Positions 1 through 9,724 of a stretch of 64,000 nt of DNA are shown here, piece after piece (position 1 is the first letter of the stretch; each line of letters begins with the position of its first letter). The notes under the pieces are model-generated. The model was not told the DNA's origin and searched no databases. It was given only the letters and a program-made list of their open reading frames with translations. The DNA is from Lewinellaceae bacterium. Its GTDB lineage: Bacteria; Bacteroidota; Bacteroidia; Chitinophagales; Saprospiraceae. Where the stretch lies: the NCBI GenBank assembly GCA_020636405.1, contig JACJXW010000004.1, positions 2,046,001-2,110,000 on the forward strand. The letters run 5' to 3'. Position numbers and translations under genes: made by a program.

Positions 1-373
1 CTTCATCCGTTATGGCAATAACGGTTTCATTCTCCTGCCAGGCCCAGGCGCCGGTGCGGGTGTCGGGGTCTGCGGCGAAGCACTTTTTGGGGCCTTCGTT
101 GAAGAGGACTTTGCCATCGCGTTGGAAGGTGGTGAGATCGTCCAGGGCGCAAACCGGGAACAGCGCATAGATATCAGTGATCGGGTTGCCGTCGCCGAAC
201 CAGTCGTAGGCCGGGCTGACGGTGAGGTCCTGCAGCACCCAGCTGTGGGCAGTGAGCAGGCCGGTCTTATCCGGTGCGCTGTTTTCGTCGTCTTTGTTAC
301 AGGCGGAAGTGAACAACAGGCTGGCCAGCGCCAGCGTGAACATAAGGTACTTCATACGTGGGAAGGTTTTCAT
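1..373 (-). CDS. Lipocalin-like lipoprotein, N-terminal part (cut by window edge)
   Basis: An open frame enters from the left edge and starts on the minus strand at 373, or at a second ATG at 355. The N-terminus is a short basic stretch, a hydrophobic core and the lipobox-like FTSAC (Cys 25 from the first ATG, Cys 19 from the second), so a lipoprotein signal is seen directly. The segment after it (TGLLTAHSWVLQDLTV) resembles the start of lipocalin-like Bacteroidota lipoproteins, where a conserved Trp opens the first strand. That family call is inference from about 100 residues. The C-terminus lies outside the window. Confidence 0.7.
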   Translation of the reverse strand, partial: MKTFPRMKYLMFTLALASLLFTSACNKDDENSAPDKTGLLTAHSWVLQDLTVSPAYDWFGDGNPITDIYALFPVCALDDLTTFQRDGKVLFNEGPKKCFAADPDTRTGAWAWQENETVIAITDE

Positions 374-770
374 GGTTAAAGAGTATGTTGGGGCTTTATC
401 CTTCGGGCTGAAATCGCCACTTTTTCGCCTACACTGCGTTTCGGAACCGGGCTTCGTAGTGCCGCTATGATCCCGAACCCGCGCCTTGTTTAAGCAAAAA
501 ATTGACCGATTTCATCACCCAAAACAAATCCCCAACATACTCCAAGAAAAAAATCAGAGCGGGTCGATGTCTGAGCGATAAAGGTTGAATTTTTCCTCAT
601 TGGACAGAGGGTAGGGGAGGCGGGTGGCAGTTTTCTATACTTTTTTTCGTTTTTCAGGTATTCTTGCCGCACTGTCCGGGAAGGATGGGAATGGATGTTT
701 TGCAATATTTTCCCCGATTTACTCCTTAATACTAAGTACCTTTCCAGATAGAATAACAAAACCAAGGATC
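374..770. other. Intergenic gap between divergent genes
   Basis: About 400 bases separate the lipoprotein start from the M16 peptidase start. A minus-strand open frame at 490-765 has no recognisable composition or family. A -7 like box TACCTTTC (737-744, one mismatch to TAnnTTTG) lies 27 bases before the M16 ATG and may be its promoter. Nothing else is recognised. Confidence 0.4.
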
Positions 771-2135
771 ATGGAAAATCGGATGATACTCTGGCTGGCC
801 GCACTGTTCCTGGGGCCTCTGGCTTTCGGACAGGCTACTTTGCAACTGCCCTATCAGATCCACACGTTGCCCAATGGGCTGACGGTCATTTTGCACGAAG
901 ACCACAGCGTGCCCATGGTGGCTGTCAATGTATGGTACCATGTGGGCTCGGGTTACGAAAAACCGGGGCGCACGGGTTTCGCCCACCTCTTTGAACACCT
1001 TATGTTCGAGGGTTCCGGCAATGTAGCGGAGGGCGACTTCGACAACCTGCTGGAATCCGTCGGCGGAAACAACAACGGGTCCACCAATACCGACCGCACC
1101 AATTATTATGAGATCCTGCCTTCCAGCGCATTGGACATTGCGCTGTTTCTGGAATCCGACCGCATGGGCTACCTGCTAAACGCCATGTCTCCCGAAAAAG
1201 TAGACGGGCAGCGCGACGTGGTGAAGAACGAGCGGCGCCAATCTTACGAGAACCGCCCGTACGGAATGTCCTGGATCAAGCTTCAGGAAACCCTTTACCC
1301 GAAGGGGCACCCCTACAATTGGCCTACCATCGGATATATGGAGGACCTGACCGCAGCTTCCTATGAGGACGTGGTAGATTTTTTCAACCGGTACTATTGT
1401 CCCAAGAATGCTTCTCTGGTCATCGCAGGAGATATTGACCCCGAAAAGACTTTAGAGCGGGTAAAGTACTGGTTTGCCGAGATCCCGGCAGGGGAGGAAG
1501 TGCTTCCGCCGCAGTCCCCCAACTTTTCCATGGAAGGGCCGGAGTACCTCACGCTAGAGGATAAGGTTCAGTTACCACGCCTCTACCTGGCGTACCCGAC
1601 GGCCTCTTTCTATGCACCTGGAGATGCAGAGATGGACATTCTCGCGGATATCCTGGCCGGTGGAAAGAATTCCCGGCTCTACAAAAAGCTGGTTTACGAA
1701 CTGGGTATTGCCCAGGATGTTTCTGCTTTTCAGGGGTCCCGTGCGTTGGAGTCCATGTTCGTGCTCACGGCAACGGCCCGGCCCGGGCACACCCTGGAGG
1801 AGTTGCTGTCCGTCATCGACGCCGAGATAGAGGGGCTGAAGGTGGCGCCGCCCACCGAGCGGGAATTGGAACGCAGCGTCAACCAGCGCGAGGTGAGCAT
1901 GTTGCGTTCATATCAGAGCCTTTTGGCCAAGGCCGATGCCCTGAATCAATATTACTATTACACCGGCAACCCCGATTACGCCAACGAGGACCTCAATCGC
2001 TACCGCTCCTTGTCGACAGATGACCTCTCGGTGATGGCCCGGCGTTACCTCAGCCAGCAAAAGCGGGTACTGTTGAGTATCGTGCCGGAAGGGCAAACCG
2101 AATTAGCCGTTTCAAAAAAAGACATTAAGCCATGA
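771..2135 (+). CDS. M16 family zinc metallopeptidase, catalytic subunit
   Basis: A 454-residue secreted insulinase/pitrilysin-family peptidase. The frame is open further upstream, but the ATG at 771 is preferred because it is followed by a signal peptide (hydrophobic residues 5-19, ending AFGQ). The inverted zinc motif HLFEH is at residues 72-76, and the downstream ENRPYG region carries the usual third-ligand neighbourhood. Family knowledge: M16B enzymes are two-domain clamshells cleaving short peptides, often as a pair of one active and one inactive chain. The stop overlaps the ATG of the next gene by 4 bases (ATGA), so translational coupling to the inactive partner is likely. Probably periplasmic. 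Confidence 0.9.
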   Translation: MENRMILWLAALFLGPLAFGQATLQLPYQIHTLPNGLTVILHEDHSVPMVAVNVWYHVGSGYEKPGRTGFAHLFEHLMFEGSGNVAEGDFDNLLESVGGNNNGSTNTDRTNYYEILPSSALDIALFLESDRMGYLLNAMSPEKVDGQRDVVKNERRQSYENRPYGMSWIKLQETLYPKGHPYNWPTIGYMEDLTAASYEDVVDFFNRYYCPKNASLVIAGDIDPEKTLERVKYWFAEIPAGEEVLPPQSPNFSMEGPEYLTLEDKVQLPRLYLAYPTASFYAPGDAEMDILADILAGGKNSRLYKKLVYELGIAQDVSAFQGSRALESMFVLTATARPGHTLEELLSVIDAEIEGLKVAPPTERELERSVNQREVSMLRSYQSLLAKADALNQYYYYTGNPDYANEDLNRYRSLSTDDLSVMARRYLSQQKRVLLSIVPEGQTELAVSKKDIKP

Positions 2136-3568
2136 AAATACCTACTCCACTACTCTGCCTGTTGTTGTTGGCCACCACGGTCATGGGCCAGAAGGCAGAC
2201 CGCAGCCAATACCCCCAACCCGCATCCCCCAAACCTCTGAAGTTGCCTGAAGTTCAGCATTTCAAACTGGAAAACGGGCTACCTGTATATCTGGTGGAAC
2301 AGCATGGCCTGCCCCTCCTGCAATTCGTCCTGGTCAGCAACGCGGGGAGTATCTACGATCCGTCCGGCCAGTTGGGATTAGCGGAGATGACGGCCGATAT
2401 GATGGACGAAGGCGCCGGAGAACGCACCGCCCTGGAACTTTCCGAGGAGGCCGATTTTCTGGGTATTTCTCTAAGGACTTATGCCAACCGGGAAGAATTG
2501 GGCGTACGCTTGTTTACCCCCACATCCAAGCTGGAGGAGGCTCTTCCTCTTTTCGCCGACGTATTGCTGCGCCCGCGCTTCGAGGCGGAGGAGCTTGAAA
2601 GGAAGCGCACCGAAGCGCTGGTTGGCCTGGCTCAGGCGCACGATGAACCTGGGGCAGTGGCCATGGAGGCGTTCACCCAACTCATCTATGGGAAAGAACA
2701 CCCATACGGGAGGAGTGCTTCCGGGACCGAAGCGAGCCTGAAGGGCTTGTCGGTGCAGCACCTCAAAGATTTTCATCGGGAATACGTCACCCCTGCCAAT
2801 TCATTTCTGGTTGTTGTTGGCGATATAGATCAGAGTAAATTGAGGAGCATGCTCGGGAAGGCCCTTTCCGGATGGAAGGGGGGGCAGCTCAAGAGCCGGG
2901 AGATCCAGTCGCCGTCAAAACCGGATGGTTTTGTCATTTACCTGATCGATAAGCCGGGAGCCGCTCAGTCTGTTCTGCGATTCGGCCAACCCGGGGTGAG
3001 CCGCCGGACGCCGGACGAATATCCTCTTTCCGTGATGAACACGTTGCTGGGCGCCTCCTTCACCTCCCGCCTGAATCAGAATATTCGGGAAGAACACGGG
3101 TATGCTTATGGCGCCCGGTCTTTCTTCTGGCAACCGCGTTATCCGGGGTATTTTATGGCCTATGCCGATGTGCAGACAGATGTCACCGGGCCGGCCATCC
3201 AGGAGTTCCTGAAAGAGCTCAACGGCATCCGCGAAGTTACAGCGGAAGAGGTGGAAAAGGCGCGCAATTACCAGGCGCTGGGTTTTCCCGCTGAATTCCA
3301 GAATGTAGAATCCATTGCCGCCAACCTGGGGGACGTGATCTTTTACGATCTGCCGCAGGACTACCTCAATCGTCATATTGAACAACTGCTCGCCGTAACC
3401 GAGGAGCAGGTAGAGGCAGCTGCCCGCAAGTATGTCGAGCCCGGCAATATGGTCCTGGTGGTCGTCGGCGACCGCAAAGTGATCGCTGAGGAAGTGGAGG
3501 CGCTGGGGACGGTAAAATACCTGAGCATCGAAGAGGTGCTGGGGCCGGTACCGGATATAGGGGAATAG
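2132..3568 (+). CDS. M16 family peptidase-like protein, non-catalytic partner
   Basis: A 478-residue protein with a signal peptide (TTVMGQ cleavage region). It has the M16 fold landmarks but not the HxxEH zinc motif: the equivalent position reads LAEMTADMMDEG. This is the usual pattern of the structural partner in bacterial M16 heterodimers, analogous to the alpha chain of mitochondrial processing peptidase. The C-terminal half keeps the conserved region around NIREEHGYAYG. It is coupled to the catalytic subunit by a 4-base overlap. Role: shaping the chamber and binding substrate, inferred from family knowledge. Confidence 0.88.
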   Translation: MKIPTPLLCLLLLATTVMGQKADRSQYPQPASPKPLKLPEVQHFKLENGLPVYLVEQHGLPLLQFVLVSNAGSIYDPSGQLGLAEMTADMMDEGAGERTALELSEEADFLGISLRTYANREELGVRLFTPTSKLEEALPLFADVLLRPRFEAEELERKRTEALVGLAQAHDEPGAVAMEAFTQLIYGKEHPYGRSASGTEASLKGLSVQHLKDFHREYVTPANSFLVVVGDIDQSKLRSMLGKALSGWKGGQLKSREIQSPSKPDGFVIYLIDKPGAAQSVLRFGQPGVSRRTPDEYPLSVMNTLLGASFTSRLNQNIREEHGYAYGARSFFWQPRYPGYFMAYADVQTDVTGPAIQEFLKELNGIREVTAEEVEKARNYQALGFPAEFQNVESIAANLGDVIFYDLPQDYLNRHIEQLLAVTEEQVEAAARKYVEPGNMVLVVVGDRKVIAEEVEALGTVKYLSIEEVLGPVPDIGE

Positions 3569-3658
3569 GGAACCTGATTTGAATGACGCCGGTTTTTCCA
3601 ATTATAAACTCAATCTTACCAACTATAAATTTATTCCGGCAATGAGGGATAGCCTGCG

Positions 3659-3666
3659 TAACTTTG
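3659..3666 (+). promoter_or_regulatory. Predicted -7 box TAACTTTG
   Basis: An exact match to the Bacteroidota sigma-A -7 consensus TAnnTTTG, 38 bases before the ATG of the sensor kinase gene, giving a predicted leader of about 30 bases. No clear TTG is seen at the -33 position. Confidence 0.5.
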
Positions 3667-3703
3667 ATGGCTGAAGAGAAACAAACAGCCAATTCAGAAA
3701 CCT

Positions 3704-6700
3704 ATGCGCCGTCTGGCTTTTTTGCTTTCCGGTATTCTTTGGTGTTTGTGCACGAATGCGCAGAAGGATTTCCATTTTGAGAACTTTACGACGCGCGACG
3801 GCCTGTCCCACAATGAAGTCCGTTGCCTGCTGCGGGACAGCCGGGGCTTTCTCTGGGTGGGTACCGCCAATGGGCTGAACCGTTTTGACGGATACGAGTT
3901 TAAAGTTTTTCTTTCGGAGGCCGGCCAAAACAGTGGGCTGAATGGGGAAGTTATTGCCGCGCTGGCAGAAGCTCCGGACGGACGCCTCTGGATCGCCCAC
4001 AATCGGGGCATTGATATCTATGATCCGGCGCGGGACGTTTTTCTGCGGGTGCCCCCACGCCCGAAAGATGAGGGGGTATGGTCCTTCAATAAAGGGTGCA
4101 CTATTTTTGTCAGTAGCCAGGGCCATATAGCCATCACCCGGGATGGGCCCCAGTTCGTGTGGTTCCCCCCCGGGAGTTTCGCCTATGAGTGGGTGGATGT
4201 CCCGGATGTGCCCGTTGCCGAGCGGCCGGAGAACTACCGCCATACGGTGGCCAATGGCCTTACCTCGCTTACTTATAAGAGCCCCGATGAAGCCTGGGCA
4301 GGCAGCCTTTTCGGCCTGTTCAGCTTCAACATGCAAACCCGGCAATTTACTTCCTATCGCCTGGAAGGCCTGTCTTTGAAATTTGGCCCGGGGGCTGTCT
4401 GTTATGATGAAAAGCGAGGATTGGCCTGGCTGCCCATTTTCGGACAAGGCCTTTTTTCTTTCGATCCGTTGTCCGGTGAATGGAAAAACTGGAATCTGGT
4501 TCCCAGTAGCTTCATTAATTCTACAACTGAAGTTGCTCTCATCGAAGGAGGTGGAGTCTGGATGAGCCAGCCCGGTATTCTTTACCCGGAAACGGGCCAG
4601 TTCATTCCCGTTCAGCATCTGCCGGATGATCCATACAGCTTTCCCGCCGCCGGGCCAACTGTGGCTTACACGGACCCGGACGGTATCCTGTGGATAGGCA
4701 CCTCCGGCGGTTTGTGCAAGCTGGACCCCCGCCTTCAGGGCTTCCGCCATGTATTTCTGGAGGAGCATCCTGTTTACGACTACGACAATTCGGTCTTTGA
4801 AATTTACGATAACCCCGACGACGGCCTGTATTACATCACCTCTTTTTATGCCAATCTGATCCTGGTTTATGACCCGGCAACCGGGAAGTCCAAAGATATA
4901 ACCCGCGAATTTCAGCCTTCTTTCCAGGATTCACCTACTCGTATTTTTCGTGATAGCTATGGACTCACCTGGCTCCTGGCCAAAGGCGGCTTGTTTCAGG
5001 TAGACTTGCCGAAGCGAAAGGTGAGGGCTATTGCGATGCCTCCCTTACCGGAGGGGATAACCAACCGGGCGACCTTTGATATCGAAGAGGATGCCAGAGG
5101 TGGCCTTTGGATCAGCAAATGGAGGGCCGGGGTGATGCGCTACCGCCGGGAGAGTGGAAAACTGGAGTATGTAACTCCACCGGAAGGAATGCCTCTGCCA
5201 CGGACCGCCTACTGCCTGGCTTTGAGCCCGGGCGGCGATACGCTCTGGATCGGGACCAATAGCGAAGGGCTGTTCCGTCTTGACCTGGTGTCCGGCGAGT
5301 GGGCCCATTACAGTGAACTACAGGTGGGGGATAATCCCCTGATGCTGCTTGATATCACCGGCCTGGAAACAGATGAGGCAGGTAATCTTTGGATTGCCTG
5401 CCGGCAAGGGCTCTTTCGCTATAGTAAAGAGGGTTTTGCCCGCTTATTCACCAGGGAAGATGGGCTGGCCAATACCCTGCTGGAAGGCATGGGTAAGGAT
5501 AAAAAAGGGCGCCTATGGCTGGCCACCGGCAGCGGCATTAGCTGTATGGATCCCCAAACCTTTTCCGTCCACAACTACGATGAAAGGCATGGCCTGAAGT
5601 TGGATGCAACCCTGGACGGGTTTTGGGTTGGCCGGAACGGTGAACTTTTTTCAGGGACCAAGCGAGGGTTCATACGCTTCCACCCCGATAGCCTGCCGGT
5701 GGATGAACGGCCGCCCATCCTTGCACTGGCCTCCTTTAAGGTAGGTGGGGTGGAATATCAGATGGAGGGGCGAAACGTCAACTTCGGAGATGAACTACAC
5801 CTCAGGCCTTCAGAAAATTTCTTCTCCATACAATACGCCGCCCTGAATTTTACCCTGCCGAAAGAAAATAGTTACTACTACATGCTGGAGGGGCTGGATG
5901 AAGGTTGGGTCGAAGCGGGAAACCGCCGGATTGCCAATTATACAAAAGTGCCACCGGGCAGCTATCGGTTTTGTCTAAAAGTGAGGAACAAGGATGGTGT
6001 GTGGAGCAGTGCCGTACAAACGCTGAGTATTGTCATCGCTCCGCCGTTTTGGCGGACCCCCTGGTTCATCCTCCTTTTACTGTCCTCCTGCGCGGGGATG
6101 GGCTATGCCGCATACCGCCTGCGGATTCAACAGATCCGAAGAGAAGAACAAATGAAATCAGCATTCAATAAGAAACTGGCAGAGGTGGAAATGGCGGCCC
6201 TTCGCTCCCAAATGAACCCTCATTTCCTTTTCAACTGCCTCAATTCGATCAACCGTTTCATACAGCGAAACGAACCGGACGCGGCTTCGTCCTACCTGAC
6301 CAAATTCTCACGCCTCATTCGCCTGGTGCTCGACAATTCGCGCAGTGACCAGGTATCTCTGCGGGATGAACTGGAAGCCCTTAGATTATACATTGAACTG
6401 GAATCCATGCGCTTTGTCGGCCGCTTTTCCTATGCGCTCCACATCGCTCCCGAACTGGATACCAGTAGTATCGAAGTGCCGCCCATGCTGGTGCAGCCTT
6501 ATGTGGAGAATGCCATTTGGCACGGGTTGATGCATAAGGAAAGCGAGGACTGCCATCTGGAGGTGAGGGCCTTTCCTCAGAACGGGCGCCTGTCCATTGT
6601 GGTGGAGGACAACGGGATCGGCCGCGAGATGGCAAAGGTGTTGAAGAGCAAATCTGCTACCCTGCATAAATCGCATGGCATGAAGGTGACCGCCGAACGC

Positions 6701-6817
6701 ATCGAGATCATCAACGAGGTCTACCACGCCAGAGCCACCGTAATGATCGAAGACCTGAAGGATGAAAAGGGCAATGCCGCAGGAACACGAGTGACCTTGT
6801 TTTTGCCGTTGGAATAA
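3704..6817 (+). CDS. Two-component sensor: Reg_prop beta-propeller, Y_Y_Y domain, LytS-type histidine kinase
   Basis: A 1037-residue membrane sensor. A signal peptide (ending CTNAQ) is followed by a periplasmic propeller of Reg_prop repeats (recurring motifs such as GLSHNEVRCLLRDSRGFLWVGT and DGILWIGTSGGL in shorter form), then a Y_Y_Y-type beta-sandwich, one transmembrane helix at about 786-806, a short coiled coil, and a His_kinase (PF06580) domain with the phosphoacceptor in NPHFLFN (His 840). The ATP-binding part has VEDNGIGRE. Unlike the hybrid sensors of gut Bacteroides it has no receiver or HTH; output passes to the LytTR regulator 43 bases downstream. The ligand cannot be read from sequence. 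Confidence 0.93.
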   Translation: MRRLAFLLSGILWCLCTNAQKDFHFENFTTRDGLSHNEVRCLLRDSRGFLWVGTANGLNRFDGYEFKVFLSEAGQNSGLNGEVIAALAEAPDGRLWIAHNRGIDIYDPARDVFLRVPPRPKDEGVWSFNKGCTIFVSSQGHIAITRDGPQFVWFPPGSFAYEWVDVPDVPVAERPENYRHTVANGLTSLTYKSPDEAWAGSLFGLFSFNMQTRQFTSYRLEGLSLKFGPGAVCYDEKRGLAWLPIFGQGLFSFDPLSGEWKNWNLVPSSFINSTTEVALIEGGGVWMSQPGILYPETGQFIPVQHLPDDPYSFPAAGPTVAYTDPDGILWIGTSGGLCKLDPRLQGFRHVFLEEHPVYDYDNSVFEIYDNPDDGLYYITSFYANLILVYDPATGKSKDITREFQPSFQDSPTRIFRDSYGLTWLLAKGGLFQVDLPKRKVRAIAMPPLPEGITNRATFDIEEDARGGLWISKWRAGVMRYRRESGKLEYVTPPEGMPLPRTAYCLALSPGGDTLWIGTNSEGLFRLDLVSGEWAHYSELQVGDNPLMLLDITGLETDEAGNLWIACRQGLFRYSKEGFARLFTREDGLANTLLEGMGKDKKGRLWLATGSGISCMDPQTFSVHNYDERHGLKLDATLDGFWVGRNGELFSGTKRGFIRFHPDSLPVDERPPILALASFKVGGVEYQMEGRNVNFGDELHLRPSENFFSIQYAALNFTLPKENSYYYMLEGLDEGWVEAGNRRIANYTKVPPGSYRFCLKVRNKDGVWSSAVQTLSIVIAPPFWRTPWFILLLLSSCAGMGYAAYRLRIQQIRREEQMKSAFNKKLAEVEMAALRSQMNPHFLFNCLNSINRFIQRNEPDAASSYLTKFSRLIRLVLDNSRSDQVSLRDELEALRLYIELESMRFVGRFSYALHIAPELDTSSIEVPPMLVQPYVENAIWHGLMHKESEDCHLEVRAFPQNGRLSIVVEDNGIGREMAKVLKSKSATLHKSHGMKVTAERIEIINEVYHARATVMIEDLKDEKGNAAGTRVTLFLPLE

Positions 6818-6860
6818 AAAACCCAGGCCTCAGGGATCCGCAAGGCCTAAAAACAACTTT

Positions 6861-7604
6861 ATGAAAGCCATACTCGTCGACGATGAATTGTACTGCACCG
6901 AGCTGCTTTCCGCTTTGCTGGCCAAGCATTGTCCGGGAATTGAAGTGCTTGCAGAATTCAACGATCCCCAAAAGGCAGTGGAGTTTATTCAGGATAATCC
7001 ACCGGACATTCTTTTCCTGGACATTGAGATGCCCCGCCTCAATGGGTTCGACCTACTGGAACGAGTACGGCCTGTCAACTTTCACGTCGTATTCACTACG
7101 GCCTATAACCAGTACGCTCTGCGCGCCATAAAGATCAGCGCGCTCGACTACCTGCTCAAACCCATCGATACCGAAGAGTTGAAAGCCGCGGTGGATAAAG
7201 CGCAGCAACAGCGCCAATCCCCGCAGTGGAGCCAGTTCGAGCTCATGGAGCGCACCCGGTCAGCTGGTGACGCACCTCCCCGCACTATAGCGCTCTCGAC
7301 CCTGGAAGGCCTCCATTTCGTCGAAGTGGCCGATATTATCTACTGTCAGAGTGAAGGCAGCTATACCAACCTGTTTTTCATGGATGGCGAGAGCATGCTA
7401 TTGTCCAAACCGATTAAGGACGTGGGCGAATTGCTCATTCCCGCCGGCTTCCTGAGGGTACACAATTCCTACCTTATCAACCTGAGCCACATCAAAAAAT
7501 ACATCCGTGGGGAAGGCGGCGAGATCATCATGAAAAACGGGCATACTGTGCCGGTTTCCCGTAGCAAAAAAGCGGAATTCCTGGAACGGATCGCCAAGTT
7601 GTGA
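6861..7604 (+). CDS. LytTR-family response regulator
   Basis: A 247-residue AlgR/AgrA/LytR-type regulator. The receiver domain (1-120) has the acidic pocket DDE at 7-9, phosphoacceptor Asp 54 (LFLDIEMPRL) and the conserved TTAY and KP near 85-110. The LytTR DNA-binding domain covers about 140-245 (GLHFVEVADIIYCQSEGSYT; FLRVHNSYLINLSHI, with the usual RVH.SYLIN signature). It directly follows the sensor kinase with a 43-base gap and is almost certainly its partner. Such regulators bind paired direct repeats; the target genes are not evident here. Confidence 0.93.
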   Translation: MKAILVDDELYCTELLSALLAKHCPGIEVLAEFNDPQKAVEFIQDNPPDILFLDIEMPRLNGFDLLERVRPVNFHVVFTTAYNQYALRAIKISALDYLLKPIDTEELKAAVDKAQQQRQSPQWSQFELMERTRSAGDAPPRTIALSTLEGLHFVEVADIIYCQSEGSYTNLFFMDGESMLLSKPIKDVGELLIPAGFLRVHNSYLINLSHIKKYIRGEGGEIIMKNGHTVPVSRSKKAEFLERIAKL

Positions 7605-7734
7605 GTACGGTGTCAAATAAGTCTAGCAACTTTTATTTCCCCCTCATCTGATAAATCCCGGTAAAAACTGCCACCCCCTCCTTCTTCCTCCTGTCTACCT
7701 GATCAGAACATTATTCACCAAAAAGACAATCTGC

Positions 7735-8805
7735 ATGAAAAAGATCGTTTTACTGTTTCCTTTGATGGCGACGGCCCTTACCCTCTGTGCTCAGCCTGTT
7801 GTGAACCATCAGTTTTTCCCCCGCATCGGGCATGTGCAATCCCTGGTGAGCGTATATCCGGACGGTATAACCGTAGGCACCGCCGGCGGCAATCAGAACT
7901 GGGATTTTTCCGGGCTGGAGGCCATCCCGGGCGCTCCGCAGACGACGCTGGAGCATATGTCACCGGGACTGACGCCCTTTGGCGATGCTTTCCCCGAGGC
8001 CAACATCAGTGGTATTTTCACGGATACCATTGAGTTTTTCACCTATTACGAAGTCACTCCGGAAAGCTGGGATTGGATCGGCTCCGGGGCCGAACTGGGA
8101 GCTCTGCCCTTTACCGACCCCCTCACTATTCTGCGGCCCATGGCGTTTGACGGATCCTTCCGCGATACTGCCCGCCTGTCGTTAGTCTATCCTGAGCTGG
8201 AATACCACCAGTATATTGAACAGGAAGTGCGTTACCGGGCCTACGGCACACTGAAATTACCCCAGGGTACTTTCAACGAGGTGGTGCTGATCGAAACTAC
8301 CCAGATGGAGATCGACAGCTTTCTGTTCCCCTCTGAGGGCTTTTACTCCATAGATACGATCTATACCCAGGGCTACAACTGGATGCAGGGGGGAGCGCCC
8401 GGCCCATTGTGTTCCCATAGCGTAAGCAACGGTACTTCCAAATTTGTAATTGAAGGGCAGGAACCGAGCTACTCTACTTTCGGGCCCGAGTACGATACCC
8501 GTTACGATAGAGGCCTGGTTTCTACTGTAAAAGAACCGGAGCGGCAGCCGCTCGGCATCATGGTGCTGGCCCCCAACCCGGCGGAAGGGCAGTGCAGGCT
8601 GAGCCTGGAGGCGGAAAGCTATTTCCCGGAAGCCAGCTTGCAGCTGCGGGACGCTACGGGCAGGTTGCTGCGCTCCGAAGCTATTGCCATGCAGAAAGGG
8701 TTTAACCAATACCCGGTTGTGGTGGAAGGGCTGCCTGCAGGCTTGTATCTCGTTTCGATAACGAATGGTGAAACCGTGCAAACTTCCCGCCTCGTTGTCC
8801 GATAG
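7735..8805 (+). CDS. Secreted protein with T9SS type A sorting domain
   Basis: A 356-residue exported protein. It has an N-terminal signal peptide (ALTLCAQ), a central beta-rich region with no recognised enzyme motif, and a C-terminal sorting domain of about 75 residues (VLAPNPAEGQCRLSL ... GLPAGLYLVSI ... LVVR). The APNPA entry and GLYLV(S) strand are typical of T9SS type A signals, so delivery to the cell surface or medium is expected. The central part resembles uncharacterised Bacteroidota secreted proteins. Whether the LytTR regulator upstream controls it is unknown. Confidence 0.82.
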   Translation: MKKIVLLFPLMATALTLCAQPVVNHQFFPRIGHVQSLVSVYPDGITVGTAGGNQNWDFSGLEAIPGAPQTTLEHMSPGLTPFGDAFPEANISGIFTDTIEFFTYYEVTPESWDWIGSGAELGALPFTDPLTILRPMAFDGSFRDTARLSLVYPELEYHQYIEQEVRYRAYGTLKLPQGTFNEVVLIETTQMEIDSFLFPSEGFYSIDTIYTQGYNWMQGGAPGPLCSHSVSNGTSKFVIEGQEPSYSTFGPEYDTRYDRGLVSTVKEPERQPLGIMVLAPNPAEGQCRLSLEAESYFPEASLQLRDATGRLLRSEAIAMQKGFNQYPVVVEGLPAGLYLVSITNGETVQTSRLVVR

Positions 8806-8825
8806 CAATTTCTTTGGCAATTTTT

Positions 8826-8900
8826 GGAACGCGGGCCAGGCGGGCGGATTAGGGCCGGAAAGGCAACATCATCCGTGAAAATCGCCCTGGCCCGTGTTCC
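8826..8900. terminator. 15-bp inverted repeat downstream of the T9SS protein gene
   Basis: GGAACGCGGGCCAGG (8826-8840) and CCTGGCCCGTGTTCC (8886-8900) match at 14 of 15 pairs across a 45-base spacer. It begins 20 bases after the stop. There is no U tract, so a terminator role is only a possibility. Confidence 0.35.
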
Positions 8901-8997
8901 TCATTTCATGCCGATCCCAGTGCCCCCCGATTTTGACAATTATAAAGTCAAAACCGCAGATCATAAAAACTCAATTTACTCGCGTTATTTTAGGGAA

Positions 8998-9005
8998 TAC
9001 ATTTG
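8998..9005 (+). promoter_or_regulatory. Predicted -7 box TACATTTG
   Basis: An exact TAnnTTTG match 33 bases before the ATG of the sigma factor gene. The upstream region is AT-rich but lacks a perfect TTG at -33. Confidence 0.5.
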
Positions 9006-9037
9006 TGGTATCAATATTTAATAATAAATCACCCATC

Positions 9038-9649
9038 ATGACAACCACAAGTGTAAAACCCAGCACTTCAAAACCCGCCAATGTTCTTTCTGACGAAATG
9101 CTTATCGATATGGCGCTGGACGGCAGCCAGCTGGCTTACAGCCTCATCGTCGAACGCCATGAAAGGATGCTGCGAGCTGTGATCACCCGGTATCTCAAAG
9201 AAGAAGAGGACATCCAGGAAGCACTCCAGGATACTTTCGTTCGCATGTACCGCGCGCTACCTGGTTTCCGGAGGGAGTGTAAGCTGAGCTCCTGGCTTTG
9301 TCGCATTGCCATTTCCACAGCCATAAACCGGTATAAGAGCAAAAGCAGGCGCTACGAACAAGTCAGCGTAGATGCCATTCCCGAAGCTTATCACCTGGCA
9401 GGCATCCCGGAGGCCCTGGATCGCATCGAGCGCCGGGAAACCAGCCAGTGGCTGGAGCAGGCGCTCGGCCAGCTTTCCGGTAAGGACGCTACTGTACTCA
9501 CCCTGTTCTACCTCCAGGGGTTGTCGGTCGAAGAGATCTGCCAGGCTACCGGCATGACGTCTTCCAACGTCAAGACCCGCCTGATGCGCGCCCGCCAGCG
9601 CCTTCGGGAGGTGGTCCGGCAACAGTTCCATCAGGAGTTGATGAATTGA
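9038..9649 (+). CDS. RNA polymerase sigma-70 factor, ECF-like
   Basis: A 203-residue sigma factor with region 2 (about 35-105: YSLIVERHERMLRAVI, EEEDIQEALQDTFVRMYRAL) and region 4 (about 140-195: LPGKDATVL-type start seen as LSGKDATVLTLFYLQGLS, then an HTH ending VKTRLMRARQRL). The frame is open upstream, but the ATG at 9038 follows the -7 box and gives a normal ECF length. There is no anti-sigma gene beside it: the next gene is a convergent permease. Bacteroidota often have such unpartnered sigma factors. Confidence 0.9.
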   Translation: MTTTSVKPSTSKPANVLSDEMLIDMALDGSQLAYSLIVERHERMLRAVITRYLKEEEDIQEALQDTFVRMYRALPGFRRECKLSSWLCRIAISTAINRYKSKSRRYEQVSVDAIPEAYHLAGIPEALDRIERRETSQWLEQALGQLSGKDATVLTLFYLQGLSVEEICQATGMTSSNVKTRLMRARQRLREVVRQQFHQELMN

Positions 9650-9678
9650 GGGCAAAGCTGGTGCTTTCGGAACTGTGG

Positions 9679-9724
9679 CCCCGGATCCTGTTGAATAGAA
9701 AACAACCAGGAATACAATCCGGGG
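9679..9724. terminator. Hairpin between convergent genes
   Basis: CCCCGGAT (9679-9686) pairs with ATCCGGGG (9717-9724). Just inside, CCTGTTG and CAACCAGG extend the stem with one bulge. It lies exactly between the sigma factor stop and the permease stop, so a shared terminator is plausible although no U tract is visible. Confidence 0.4.
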
